Shown here: positions 55,265-63,267 of the stretch, in pieces
Position numbering within the stretch: position 1 is the first letter of the stretch
How the letters are laid out: each line of letters begins with the position of its first letter
Origin: Rhodoblastus acidophilus
Lineage (GTDB): Bacteria; Pseudomonadota; Alphaproteobacteria; Rhizobiales; Beijerinckiaceae
Reading direction: 5' to 3'
Length of the DNA stretch: 64,000 nt
Assembly (NCBI RefSeq): GCF_025961575.1
Contig: NZ_JAOQNX010000020.1
Span: 1-64,000, forward strand
Notes under the pieces: generated by a model
Seen by the model: only the letters and a program-made list of their open reading frames with translations
Told to the model about the DNA's origin: nothing
Database searches by the model: none
Made by a program: the position numbers and the translations under genes

Positions 55265-55342
55265 CTTCCTTCTCCCCTTGCGGGAGAAGGTGGATCGGCG
55301 CGAAGCGCCGAGACGGATGAGGGGTTCGTCCCGACCAAGCGC
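55265..55342. repeat. Palindromic repeat, copy 2 (CCTTCTCCC...GGGAGAAGG)
   Basis: The second copy of the repeat seen at 45884: CCTTCTCCC-cttgc-GGGAGAAGG, inner arm GGCGCGAAGCGCC, then CGGATGAGGGGTTCG and GACCAAGCGCT. The outer parts are nearly identical and the inner arms differ but both pair, so the hairpin itself is conserved. Confidence 0.8.
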
Positions 55343-55374
55343 TCGATTCGCAACGCCGCCAAGAGGCGCAGCAC

Positions 55375-56175
55375 TCACGGCGTCGCGCGCAATTCCGCGG
55401 CCTCGACCACGATCCGGCCGACCTGGGTCATCAGCGACACGCGATAGGGAATCACCACATGGGTGCGGCCGACCGGGGCCAGCCAGACTTCCATGTCGCG
55501 GTTCTGCGCCATGAACTGCGTTCCCCGGGCGGTGGTCTTGTGTCCGGCGATCGGCGTGTAGCGCGCGGCGCAGACGGTGACCGGCCCGCTATAGCCTTTT
55601 TCGTGGACCTCGCGCGTCTCGACATAGGAGAGCGACACGTCGAAGCGCGTATAGCCGTCAAAGACGGGCACATGCGCCCGGCAGGCGCTGGGGCCGACCG
55701 GATTGGCGTTGGGCGGAACCGGCAGCAGGAAAGCGGAGAGCGGATCGAGGATGTCGCGCCGGTGCGCATCGGTCAGCGGCACGTGGTCGGGGCTCTTGTC
55801 CTCTTCCCAGAACGGCGAATATTGCACCTGCCGCACCGTCCCGGAGGCGAGCGCCATGCGCAAAGTGCGGGTCTCGCTGGAATTGGAGGCGGTGGTCGCA
55901 TAGGTCAGCGGCGCCGGCGCGCCGCCCTGCACCGCGCCGGTCGAGGCCAGCGCCATGCGCAGATTGGAGATCAGGCTGGCGACGCCGGTGAGCTTCACAT
56001 TGAGGTCGACGCGATAATGCTTGTCGTCGATGGTGCTCGAGGCGTCCGCGGCGCCGATGGGCAGGCCGATCAGCGAGACGCGATAATGGGCATGCACATT
56101 TTCCGCCTGGGCGACGCTGGCGATCAGGCCCAGCGAGAGCCCGAACAGGAGCGGCTTGGGGGAGGCGATGGGCAT
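55375..56175 (-). CDS. DUF3108 periplasmic protein
   Basis: The 266-residue protein has a signal peptide (cleavage after about residue 24, SVAQA) and a beta-rich DUF3108 domain, with YRVSLIGLPIGAADA near the N-terminus and LAPVGRTHVVIPYRVSLMTQVG near the end. Function of the family is unknown, and in E. coli-like relatives it is an envelope protein. A pair of Cys (residues about 164 and 203) may form a disulphide. In many Rhizobiales I recall this gene next to rpmB. Here about 6 kb of other genes lie between them. Confidence 0.85.
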   Translation of the reverse strand: MPIASPKPLLFGLSLGLIASVAQAENVHAHYRVSLIGLPIGAADASSTIDDKHYRVDLNVKLTGVASLISNLRMALASTGAVQGGAPAPLTYATTASNSSETRTLRMALASGTVRQVQYSPFWEEDKSPDHVPLTDAHRRDILDPLSAFLLPVPPNANPVGPSACRAHVPVFDGYTRFDVSLSYVETREVHEKGYSGPVTVCAARYTPIAGHKTTARGTQFMAQNRDMEVWLAPVGRTHVVIPYRVSLMTQVGRIVVEAAELRATP

Positions 56176-56366
56176 GCGAGGCGGGTCCTGGGCGGCGGAA
56201 CTGAGCTGATTCGTGCGGAATGTTAGTTAACATAATGGCGCAGCCGTGACGTTTGAAAAAACTTGAGCCTTTGCGTGAGGAAAGCTGTTTCCCCTCTTGC
56301 CCGCTTCGCGACTCATGGCTATAAGGCGGGCCTCCAGGGCGTGACGGCCAAGGCCGTTGCAAATGT

Positions 56367-56443
56367 CGGAGTGTAGCGCAGCCTGGTAGCGCACCTCGTT
56401 CGGGACGAGGGGGTCGGAGGTTCGAATCCTCTCACTCCGACCA
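56367..56443 (+). tRNA. tRNA-Pro (CGG)
   Basis: The sequence folds into a full cloverleaf: acceptor CGGAGTG/CACTCCG, D arm with AGCCTGGTA, anticodon stem CCTCG/CGAGG with loop TTCGGGA giving anticodon CGG, variable GGGTC, T arm GGAGG-TTCGAAT-CCTCT (one G-T pair), discriminator A and encoded CCA. A run of T follows immediately. An integrase remnant starts 78 bases behind its 3' end. Confidence 0.97.
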
Positions 56444-56520
56444 TTTTTTCTTGAAAATCCAAAGGTTTGAAAAAGTCGCCTGCGGGCGGCTTTTTGCTTT
56501 CGGAATGAAACTCCGCTCAA

Positions 56521-56646
56521 TCATTCCGCCGCGACCTTGAGCTTCGGCTGCTTGGCTCGAGCCTTGCGAATACCGGACATGTCATCCGGGGGATGATGCG
56601 CATGGACCCTCTCGAAAGTCTCCATGGTCAAGCCCGCGAACTTGCA
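56521..56646 (-). pseudogene. C-terminal remnant of a tyrosine integrase
   Basis: On the minus strand a frame ends FAGLTMETFERVHAHHPPDD followed by MSGIRKARAKQPKLKVAAE and a stop. The segment matches the end of many site-specific integrases, where a MTxETLERxYGHHHPD motif carries the last catalytic His and Tyr region; here Tyr has become His (RVHAHH). Nothing upstream in the frame resembles the catalytic Arg or the core-binding domain, so only the tail survives. Location right after tRNA-Pro is where island integrases typically sit. Confidence 0.7.
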
Positions 56647-56736
56647 GCGATGGCGAAAATTGCAGTCGTGAAAACTTGAAACGAGCCGACAGGATCGCGG
56701 TTTGCCGGCTCGTTCACGTCGTCCAGCCTGGATCCT

Positions 56737-57657
56737 TTAGCGGGCGGGGCAGAGATGCGCCGTGAACCAGGCAAGCGCCTCGGACGAGGCGGCTTCGAAC
56801 TGGTCCACATATGGAGCGAAATGTCCGCCCGAGATCATCCGCAAGCGTTTCGGTTCAGTCGCTCGGTTGTACGCGGCCAGGGCCAAGTCCGTAGGGGTAA
56901 CGTCATCCTTGTCGGCCACGATCATCAGCAGGGGTGTCGGTCCGATTCTATCGATAACCATTCCGGGTTCGTACTCGCTGGCAAGCTCCAATGAGCGGAC
57001 GGTCACAGCATTGCGCCAAGTCGGGGCGACCACGGCGGCAGAGGTCCAGAACGAGACTGCGTCGGGGCCGTTGTAGATGCCCGGGGCCGCCTCCGTTGGT
57101 ATGACGTGACGCATTTCAGGTTTTTCTCCCGCCAAGCGCGCGGCGCGATCCCGGGCGAAATCCGCGCGGACAGAGGCGACGGCGCCGGGCGGGACGCGGC
57201 GCAGGAAAGTCTGCAATCCGCTGATGGTCGGCACTTGAGCAACGACGCATTTTACACGCCGGTCTTGTCCGCCCAGCAAGATGACGTGGCCCCCGCTGTA
57301 GCTCGTTCCCCACAGGCCGATGCCTTCCGAATTTATTTCTGGCTGCATACGAAGCCAGGTCACGGCTTCGCGCATGTCGGCGACCTGCTGCAAGGGATCG
57401 ATCTCGCCTCGGATATCGCCGCCGCTGTGTCCGAAATTCCGATGGTCATAGAGCAGCACGGCAAAGCCGGCTTGCGCGAACCTCTCGGCAAAACGGTCAA
57501 TATAAAGGTCTTTGACGCATGAAAACCCATGCGTCATCACGATTGCCGGGCTGCGCTTGGGTTCAGCGGCGGATAAGCTTGGTTTATACAGCCAGCCGGC
57601 CAAGGTCACGCCGTTGACGGTAAAGGTGATATCATCACGGGTATATTTCTCTGCCAT
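56737..57657 (-). CDS. Alpha/beta hydrolase, dienelactone-hydrolase-like
   Basis: The 306-residue cytoplasmic hydrolase has the oxyanion-side THGFSCVKD, the nucleophile elbow WGTSYSGGH (Ser119), an Asp in VADKDDVTP and His in SGGHFAPY. It is similar to the YcjY/Fpg-like X-Pro-dipeptidyl or DLH-type hydrolases, and substrate cannot be read. An AraC-type regulator gene lies about 80 bases upstream on the same strand and may control it. It is part of the accessory block behind tRNA-Pro. Confidence 0.85.
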   Translation of the reverse strand: MAEKYTRDDITFTVNGVTLAGWLYKPSLSAAEPKRSPAIVMTHGFSCVKDLYIDRFAERFAQAGFAVLLYDHRNFGHSGGDIRGEIDPLQQVADMREAVTWLRMQPEINSEGIGLWGTSYSGGHVILLGGQDRRVKCVVAQVPTISGLQTFLRRVPPGAVASVRADFARDRAARLAGEKPEMRHVIPTEAAPGIYNGPDAVSFWTSAAVVAPTWRNAVTVRSLELASEYEPGMVIDRIGPTPLLMIVADKDDVTPTDLALAAYNRATEPKRLRMISGGHFAPYVDQFEAASSEALAWFTAHLCPAR

Positions 57658-57737
57658 GACCGCGCTCCATTCAGCGACACGAATGCAACGACGATAAAGC
57701 CGGAAATCCGCGTCTGCGCCGTCAGGCAGGACAATGT

Positions 57738-58523
57738 CTACGTCGAATCGGACATGACGTATCGACTGGGAGGCTGGCCGGTGAAACGGCGAAACATCGC
57801 CGCGAAGGCGCCGGGCGTGTCATAGCCAAGATCGGCTGCGATGACGCCGATCGGCGCGCCCGCAGCGATGCGTGGCAATGCGAGAACCACGCGGGCTTGT
57901 TGCCGCCAGTGTTGGAAGGACAGACCGGTTTCCTCGGCAAACAGGCGCGCCAAGGTTCGTGCTGATGCGCCTGTGATCTTTCCCCATTCCGCCAGCGTCC
58001 GATTATTGTCGGGGCGCAGCAAAAGCGCCGTGCAAACCCGGGTCAGGCGAGGGTCGCGTCCGATGGGCAGGCGCCAAGGGGCATCGGTCTCCCAGTCTAA
58101 TTCCATCAGAATCAGGGTCATGATCAGGCCGTCTCGCCCGTCCGCCGGGTAGTCTTCAGGGATAGAAACGGCTCTGACCAGCAGTTCCCGCAACAGCGCC
58201 GATATGCTCACGACAGTTGGCTGCGCCGGGAACGTTGTCGGAATTTTCTCTGGATGGACGAAGACGGTTCGAAGCTCGACCGTACCCATCGCGCGCAAAC
58301 TATGGACGAGATGAGGCGGCATCCACAGGGCGCGTTGCGGAGGAATGATCCACAAGTCGCTGCCAGCGGACATTTCCATGACGCCCGACACGGCATAGAC
58401 GATTTGGCCGCGTTCATGTCGGTGGGGAAGTACGATGGTCCCATTTTCATAGGTTCGCGTCAGCGCCCTTACCGGTGGGCCAGCGAGTTCGCCTTGGACC
58501 GTTTGCGGTTGGTACAACGTCAT
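57738..58523 (-). CDS. AraC-family regulator with cupin sensor
   Basis: The 261-residue protein has an N-terminal cupin (about 20-110, LPHRHERGQIVYAVSGVM with metal-type His residues) and a C-terminal double helix-turn-helix of AraC type (about 160-255, ITGASARTLARLF and IGVIAADLGYDTPGAFAAMFRRFTG). The layout matches the RipA/YdeC-like group that senses small molecules or metals. Start at 58523 is preferred; the frame extends 50 codons upstream. It is divergent from the ThDP enzyme gene with about 170 bases between them, so it could act on either side. Confidence 0.88.
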   Translation of the reverse strand: MTLYQPQTVQGELAGPPVRALTRTYENGTIVLPHRHERGQIVYAVSGVMEMSAGSDLWIIPPQRALWMPPHLVHSLRAMGTVELRTVFVHPEKIPTTFPAQPTVVSISALLRELLVRAVSIPEDYPADGRDGLIMTLILMELDWETDAPWRLPIGRDPRLTRVCTALLLRPDNNRTLAEWGKITGASARTLARLFAEETGLSFQHWRQQARVVLALPRIAAGAPIGVIAADLGYDTPGAFAAMFRRFTGQPPSRYVMSDST

Positions 58524-58693
58524 GTCGAGTTTTCCGTGGCGCCCACGTGAATAGCAGAAGACGCGGCAGGTCGAGAATGCGATGCCTTCAAGCTTTGACG
58601 GTTGCGTATCGGCCGGGCCTTCACCGCATTGTTGCTGGAGGCGCCCCCGGCTTTTTGCCATGATCGCGCCCAATGCGACGAGAGGGGCGAGCC

Positions 58694-60409
58694 ATGACCA
58701 CTGGCGCCGACTTCATTCTGAACGCCCTGGTCCAGGAAGGCCTGACACATCTCTTCATGGTGCCGGGCGGGCTGGTCGATCCGTTCCTGCCCGCGCTGGC
58801 GCGCCAGCCGAAACTGCAGCCGATCGTCGCCGCCCATGAGGCCGGCGCCGCTTATATGGCGGACGGCTACGCCCGCGCGACGGGCCGTTTCGGGGTTGCG
58901 CTCGGCATTGGCGGGCCCGGCCTGTGCAATATGGCGACGGCGGTCGCCGCGGCCAAAACCGACGCCTCGCCGGTCCTGGTGCTGAGCGGCGAAATCCCGA
59001 CCGACATGGAGGGGCTCGGCGAATTCCAGGACGCCAGTCAGGCGACCCTCGACGACACCGCGGTGATGAAGCCGCTCACGCGCCTGTCCGCGACGGTGGC
59101 GAGCGCGCGCTGTCTCGATCACTGGCTGCGCCGCGCTCTGACCGCCATGTGGACGCAGCCCCAGGGCCCGGCGCATCTGTCGGTGACGCGCGACGCCATG
59201 ACATCAGCCTGTGCGGCGGACTACAAACCGGTTTCCCCTTATTTCGACGCGTTTTCCCCCCTGAGCCGGCCCGCGGCCCTGGCCGCCCTGAAACTCTTGG
59301 AGACCGGGCCCAAAATCGCCTTCCTCGCCGGCGCCGGCGTCGAGCACGACGACGCGGCGGGCGCGCTAAAAACGGTCGCCGAGCGCTGGTCGATCCCCGT
59401 CGCCACCACGCTGCGCGCCAAGGGCGTGTTCCCGGAAGACCACGACCTGTCGCTCGGCGTGTTCGGCTATGCGGGCGCCCGCCACGCGACCGCCGCCATT
59501 TTGAACGATCCGGCGGACGTGCTGGTCGTGCTCGGCTCCGGTTTCAATGAGCGCGACACCATGCACTGGACCCTGGACGGAAGCGCGCAAAAACCCCTCA
59601 TCATTCATGTCAACACTGACATGGAGATTCTGGCGGCTCATGGCGTCGCCGGCCATATCGCGCCCGGCGATTGCCATGCCTTCCTCAATTTGATGCAGGA
59701 GCGCGCGTCCGCGCTCGACGCTGCGCTGGCGGCGGGCGCGCCGCAGCGGCGGGCGTGGCTCGCCAACATCAAGGCGGCGCCGCGCCTTTACGACATCGAA
59801 AACTGCGCGAGTCCAGCAAAACCCCTACATCCCGCAACCGCAATCGCGGCCCTTCGCAAAATTTTTCCGCGCGACGGCGTCGTGCTGATCGATTCCGGCG
59901 CCCACCGCGCCTTTGCCGGGCATTATTGGCGATCCTACATGCCGCGCACCTACATCTCCGCCACCAATCTGGGCCCCATGGGCTGGGCGATTCCCGCCAG
60001 CGTCGGCGTGCAATGCGCGCGCCCCGACCGCCGCGTCGCCGTGCTCACCGGCGACGGCTGCATGCTGATGCACGGCATGGAGGTGCAGACGGCGGCGCGC
60101 TACAACCTTCCCATCCTCTTTGTCGTGCTCAACAACAGCGCTTTGGGAAACGTCTGGCTGCGCGCCCATGAACTGGGCGAACTGCCCGCGGAACTCACCA
60201 GCCTTCCCGACCACGACTGGGCGGGATTCGCCCGATCGCTTGGCGCGCGAGGCTACACGGTCACCGACCCTTCAGCCTTGGAGGAGACGATTCGCCAGGC
60301 GCTGGCGGCAAAAACAACGGCGCTCATCGACATCAAAACCGCCAAAAATTGTCCGACGCCGGTCTATGATTTCAACGCCGGCGCAAAATCCTGGTCCTAT
60401 CACGAATAA
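58694..60409 (+). CDS. Thiamine diphosphate-dependent enzyme (acetolactate-synthase-like)
   Basis: The 571-residue protein has the three-domain layout of the ThDP superfamily: PYR domain with catalytic Glu49 (AAHEAGAAYMADGYAR), central domain (about 190-330), and PP domain with the ThDP/Mg motif starting GDGCMLMHGMEV and continuing to NNSALGNVW. It resembles acetolactate synthase large subunits and pyruvate/oxalyl/benzoylformate-type decarboxylases. No regulatory subunit gene follows, so a role in branched-chain synthesis is unlikely. The downstream carboxymuconolactone-decarboxylase-like gene starts nine bases after its stop. Confidence 0.88.
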   Translation: MTTGADFILNALVQEGLTHLFMVPGGLVDPFLPALARQPKLQPIVAAHEAGAAYMADGYARATGRFGVALGIGGPGLCNMATAVAAAKTDASPVLVLSGEIPTDMEGLGEFQDASQATLDDTAVMKPLTRLSATVASARCLDHWLRRALTAMWTQPQGPAHLSVTRDAMTSACAADYKPVSPYFDAFSPLSRPAALAALKLLETGPKIAFLAGAGVEHDDAAGALKTVAERWSIPVATTLRAKGVFPEDHDLSLGVFGYAGARHATAAILNDPADVLVVLGSGFNERDTMHWTLDGSAQKPLIIHVNTDMEILAAHGVAGHIAPGDCHAFLNLMQERASALDAALAAGAPQRRAWLANIKAAPRLYDIENCASPAKPLHPATAIAALRKIFPRDGVVLIDSGAHRAFAGHYWRSYMPRTYISATNLGPMGWAIPASVGVQCARPDRRVAVLTGDGCMLMHGMEVQTAARYNLPILFVVLNNSALGNVWLRAHELGELPAELTSLPDHDWAGFARSLGARGYTVTDPSALEETIRQALAAKTTALIDIKTAKNCPTPVYDFNAGAKSWSYHE

Positions 60410-60418
60410 GGACTCGCC

Positions 60419-60952
60419 ATGCCTGTGCTGCAAATGGACCCCGCAAAACTGCCGGCGCCGGCCCGCGCGCTGTTCGACGCCATCGCCGACAAGCGCAAGG
60501 CGCGCGGCCAGGGGTTTGGCGGCCCCTATACAGCGCTGTTCAACCATCCCGAACTGGCGCGGCGCGTGGAAGAGCTCGGATTCTACCTCAAATTCGAGGG
60601 CGCGCTGCCCCGGCCGGTCTATCAGTTCATCGTGCTCAGTGTGGCGCATGCGACCGGCGCGGGTTTCGAATGGCATGACCATGTGGAGCACGCGCGCGCC
60701 GCCGGTCTTTCGGCAGAGCTGATCGACGCCATCGGCGCCGGCCGGACGGAAACGCTGCCGCCCCCCTATGCGCTGCTCGCCGAGATCCTCGCCCGGACAA
60801 TGGCGTGGCGCGCCGTACCCGAGGAGATGCAGACACGCGCCGCCGCGCAATGGGGCGTCGAGGGCCTGGTTGAGATCGTGGTCGTCTGCGGCTTCTACCA
60901 GATGTTCGCCGCGATCAATCAGGGTTTCGATATCCAGCCCTCGTCCCGATGA
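60419..60952 (+). CDS. Carboxymuconolactone-decarboxylase-like protein
   Basis: The 177-residue helical protein belongs to the CMD/AhpD superfamily by its core (PRPVYQFIVLSVAHATGAGFEW, HDHVEHARAAGLS) but lacks the CxxC pair of AhpD-type peroxidases, so it is probably of the lactone-decarboxylase or uncharacterised branch. GGA lies six bases upstream of the ATG. The nine-base spacing to the ThDP enzyme gene implies a common transcript and a shared pathway, perhaps handling a keto acid or lactone. Confidence 0.85.
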   Translation: MPVLQMDPAKLPAPARALFDAIADKRKARGQGFGGPYTALFNHPELARRVEELGFYLKFEGALPRPVYQFIVLSVAHATGAGFEWHDHVEHARAAGLSAELIDAIGAGRTETLPPPYALLAEILARTMAWRAVPEEMQTRAAAQWGVEGLVEIVVVCGFYQMFAAINQGFDIQPSSR

Positions 60953-60962
60953 GCGGCGACGA

Positions 60963-61860
60963 TCATTTTTGCAAGGGCGCGACCTTGGAAGCGGGCTTGC
61001 GCGCGCCGATCAGAAAGACTCCCGCAATCGCGATCGCCATGCCGACGACCTGCACCGAGCCGCTCGTCGAACAGCGCATAGGCCATGAGCGCCGTGCAGG
61101 CGGGGATGAGATAAAACAGACTGGAGACGCCGGAGACGGCGTGCTGGCGGATCAGCAGCATCAGCAGCAGGATGGCGCCGATCGACAGCGCCAGCACCAG
61201 CCAGCCGAGCGCGAAAATGAACTTCGGCGACCAGGTGACCGTTCGGGTCTCGAACAGCAGGGCCGCCGCGCCGATGATCGCCAGCGCGCCAAAATATTGC
61301 CAGACCGCGCCGCCCACCAGATCGACGCTGGTCGCGAATTTTTTCTGGTAGAGCGTGCCGGCGGTCATGGACATGAGGGCGATGGCCGCCGCGCTCAGGG
61401 TGGCGGCGTCGACGCCGGACTCGAGGCCCGCCTGGCGGTCGGCGAGCTTGGGGGCGATGATGAGCAGTGCGCCGAGAAGGCCGAGCCCCAGTCCCGCCCA
61501 ATGGCGCGCCGCAAGCCTCTCCCCGAGCAGCGGCCCCGCCAGCACGCCGGTCAGGATCGGCTGCAGACTGACGATCAAGGCGATCACGCCGGCCGGCATG
61601 CCATGCCGGATCGCCCAGAACACGCCGCCCAGATAGCCTCCATGGATCAAAGCGCCGACGAAGGCCGCATGCCCCCGCGCCCGCCATCCGCCGGTCAAGG
61701 ATCCGCGCAGCAACGCCACCGGCGCCAGCAGCAGGAGCGCCAGAATGAACCGCAGCGACAGAAAGGTGAAAGGCTCGGCGTCGGCCGCGCCGAGTTTCGA
61801 GCCGATGAAGCCCGAGGACCACAGCACGACGAACAATGCGGGAGCGAGGCGCAGCAGCAT
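60963..61860 (-). pseudogene. EamA/DMT-family transporter with 3' frameshift
   Basis: The frame begins MLLRLAPALFVVLWSSGF and encodes ten membrane spans of an EamA-type exporter. Near 61070, after YALFDERLG, the frame continues into Arg/Asp-rich nonsense ending at 60919. In the alternative frame the sequence reads VQVVGMAIAIAGVFLIGA and stops at 60963, exactly what the tenth span of the family should look like. A one-base insertion (or two-base loss) therefore seems to break the last span. It may be a genuine mutation or an assembly error. Restored length would be about 298 residues, normal for the family. Confidence 0.75.
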
Positions 61861-61969
61861 GAAAGGCAAGTCCCGGGCAGGCGGAGGCTGTGACCTATGG
61901 TTACTTCGGCTCGGCTCCGCCGTCGACGGCTTCGGCGCGCCTGCGACCCCTTGCGCCCCCCTTTTGCGC

Positions 61970-61998
61970 TTGACCTTTCCGTCCCCCTCCCTTATGAA
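61970..61998 (+). promoter_or_regulatory. Sigma-70-type promoter for rpmB
   Basis: TTGACC (61970-61975) and TATGAA (61993-61998) are separated by 17 bases, close to consensus. Transcription would start near 62005 and give a leader of about 145 bases before rpmB. Confidence 0.65.
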
Positions 61999-61999
61999 C

Positions 62000-62045
62000 G
62001 CGCACCTAGCCGTGCGCGGAAAACCTTCCGCGCCGCTTTTGTTTT
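62000..62045 (+). promoter_or_regulatory. Possible attenuator in the rpmB leader
   Basis: GCGCGGAA (62014-62021) pairs perfectly with TTCCGCGC (62026-62033) around an AACC loop and is followed by TTTTGTTTT, a terminator-like structure placed between the promoter and the gene. GCGCAC (62000-62005) can pair with GTGCGC (62012-62017), overlapping and excluding the first stem. Two mutually exclusive hairpins are the usual sign of attenuation. If transcription begins downstream of 62000 the second hairpin would be lost. Confidence 0.5.
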
Positions 62046-62148
62046 CAAGAGCGATCAACGGTTTCCACGAATTTCGGCCGCGAGGCCAAACCGGGACGGG
62101 ACGCCGCACACGTCCAGCGCCGGCGAGCAAAAGTTGAAAGGAACACCC

Positions 62149-62442
62149 ATGTCCCGCCGTTGCGAATTGACCGGCAAGGCTGTCCAGACCGGCAACCTCG
62201 TCAGCCACTCGAACCGCAAGACCCGCACCCGTTTCCTGCCGAATCTGGTGAACGTGTCGCTGATCTCCGATTCCCTGCAGCGCTCGGTGCGCCTGCGCAT
62301 CGCCGCCGCCGCCCTGCGCTCGGTCGAGCATCGCGGCGGCCTCGACGCCTTCCTGCTCAAGGCCCGCGACGCCGAGCTGTCGATGAACGCGCTCAAGCTG
62401 AAGCGCGAAATCATCAAGAAGCTCGAAGTCGCCGCCGCCTGA
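62149..62442 (+). CDS. rpmB: 50S ribosomal protein L28
   Basis: The 97-residue protein is bL28: [31 protein letters not shown] carries the family signature for the L28 fold in the large subunit. AAAGGA lies a few bases before the ATG. The longer open frame upstream from 61897 is leader. A strong terminator follows. It is a single-gene unit with its own promoter and a long structured leader. Confidence 0.97.
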   Translation: MSRRCELTGKAVQTGNLVSHSNRKTRTRFLPNLVNVSLISDSLQRSVRLRIAAAALRSVEHRGGLDAFLLKARDAELSMNALKLKREIIKKLEVAAA

Positions 62443-62466
62443 GCGTTTTAGAGCCACAAACGCGAA

Positions 62467-62496
62467 ACGGGCCCTTGTCGGGGCCCGTTTTTGTTT
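62467..62496 (+). terminator. Rho-independent terminator of rpmB
   Basis: ACGGGCCC (62467-62474) pairs with GGGCCCGT (62481-62488) and is followed by TTTTTGTTT, 25 bases after the rpmB stop. Confidence 0.92.
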
Positions 62497-62517
62497 GCGC
62501 CGTCAGTCCCGGCGCGC

Positions 62518-63186
62518 CTACAGGACCGTCACCGGCGTGCCGACCTTGACGCGATTGTAGAGGTCGACCACGTCGTCGTTCATCATGCGGATGCAGCCGG
62601 ACGACACGTTCTGGCCGATGGTCCAGGGCTCGTTGGTGCCGTGGATGCGATACATCGACGATCCCAGATAAAGCGCGCGGGCGCCGAGCGGATTTTCCGG
62701 GCCGCCCTCCATATAGCGCGGCAGGTCCGGCCGGCGGCGCAGCATGTCCGGCGGCGGCGTCCAGGCCGGCCATTCCGCCTTGCGGCTGACGGTCTTTTGG
62801 CCGCCCCATTCGAAGCCGGGGCGGGCGACGCCAATGCCATAGCGGATGGCCTGGCCGGGCGCGGTGATCAGATAGAGATAGTGGCTGCGCGTATCCACCA
62901 CGATCGAGCCGACCCTGGCGCCGCCCGCATAAGACACCGGCTGCCGGCGCCATTGGTCCGACAGCACGTCGCGGGTGGCGGGCGCATAGTCGGGCTCGCG
63001 GTAAGGCGGCGCATAGGCGCTCGGCCGCTGGCGCGGCATGCGCTGCTGTGGCGCCGGCCGCCCCTGCGGCTGGCCGCCAAAGAGGAAATCAACCAGTCCG
63101 CCGCCGTAATCCTGCGCCTGGGCGGGCATTGCGATGAAAAGGCCGAGACCGCAAAGCAGCGGCGGCAGAATGCGTGATTTGTGCAT
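62518..63186 (-). CDS. L,D-transpeptidase (YkuD family), exported
   Basis: The 222-residue protein has a signal peptide (cleavage after about residue 24, PAQA), a Pro/Arg/Gln-rich linker (about 35-70) and a C-terminal YkuD domain with the catalytic motif HGTNEPWTIGQNVSSGCIR (Cys198). Such enzymes make 3-3 cross-links in peptidoglycan or attach proteins to it. ATG 63186 has AGGA eight bases upstream; the frame extends 14 codons further. It is convergent with rpmB, whose terminator lies between them. Confidence 0.92.
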   Translation of the reverse strand: MHKSRILPPLLCGLGLFIAMPAQAQDYGGGLVDFLFGGQPQGRPAPQQRMPRQRPSAYAPPYREPDYAPATRDVLSDQWRRQPVSYAGGARVGSIVVDTRSHYLYLITAPGQAIRYGIGVARPGFEWGGQKTVSRKAEWPAWTPPPDMLRRRPDLPRYMEGGPENPLGARALYLGSSMYRIHGTNEPWTIGQNVSSGCIRMMNDDVVDLYNRVKVGTPVTVL

Positions 63187-63267
63187 GGCCAAAATCCTGG
63201 AACGCCTGACTCCACCAATATAAACCATGAATCTTCAGCATGAAGATTTACCGTAAGTCGTAGTTAT

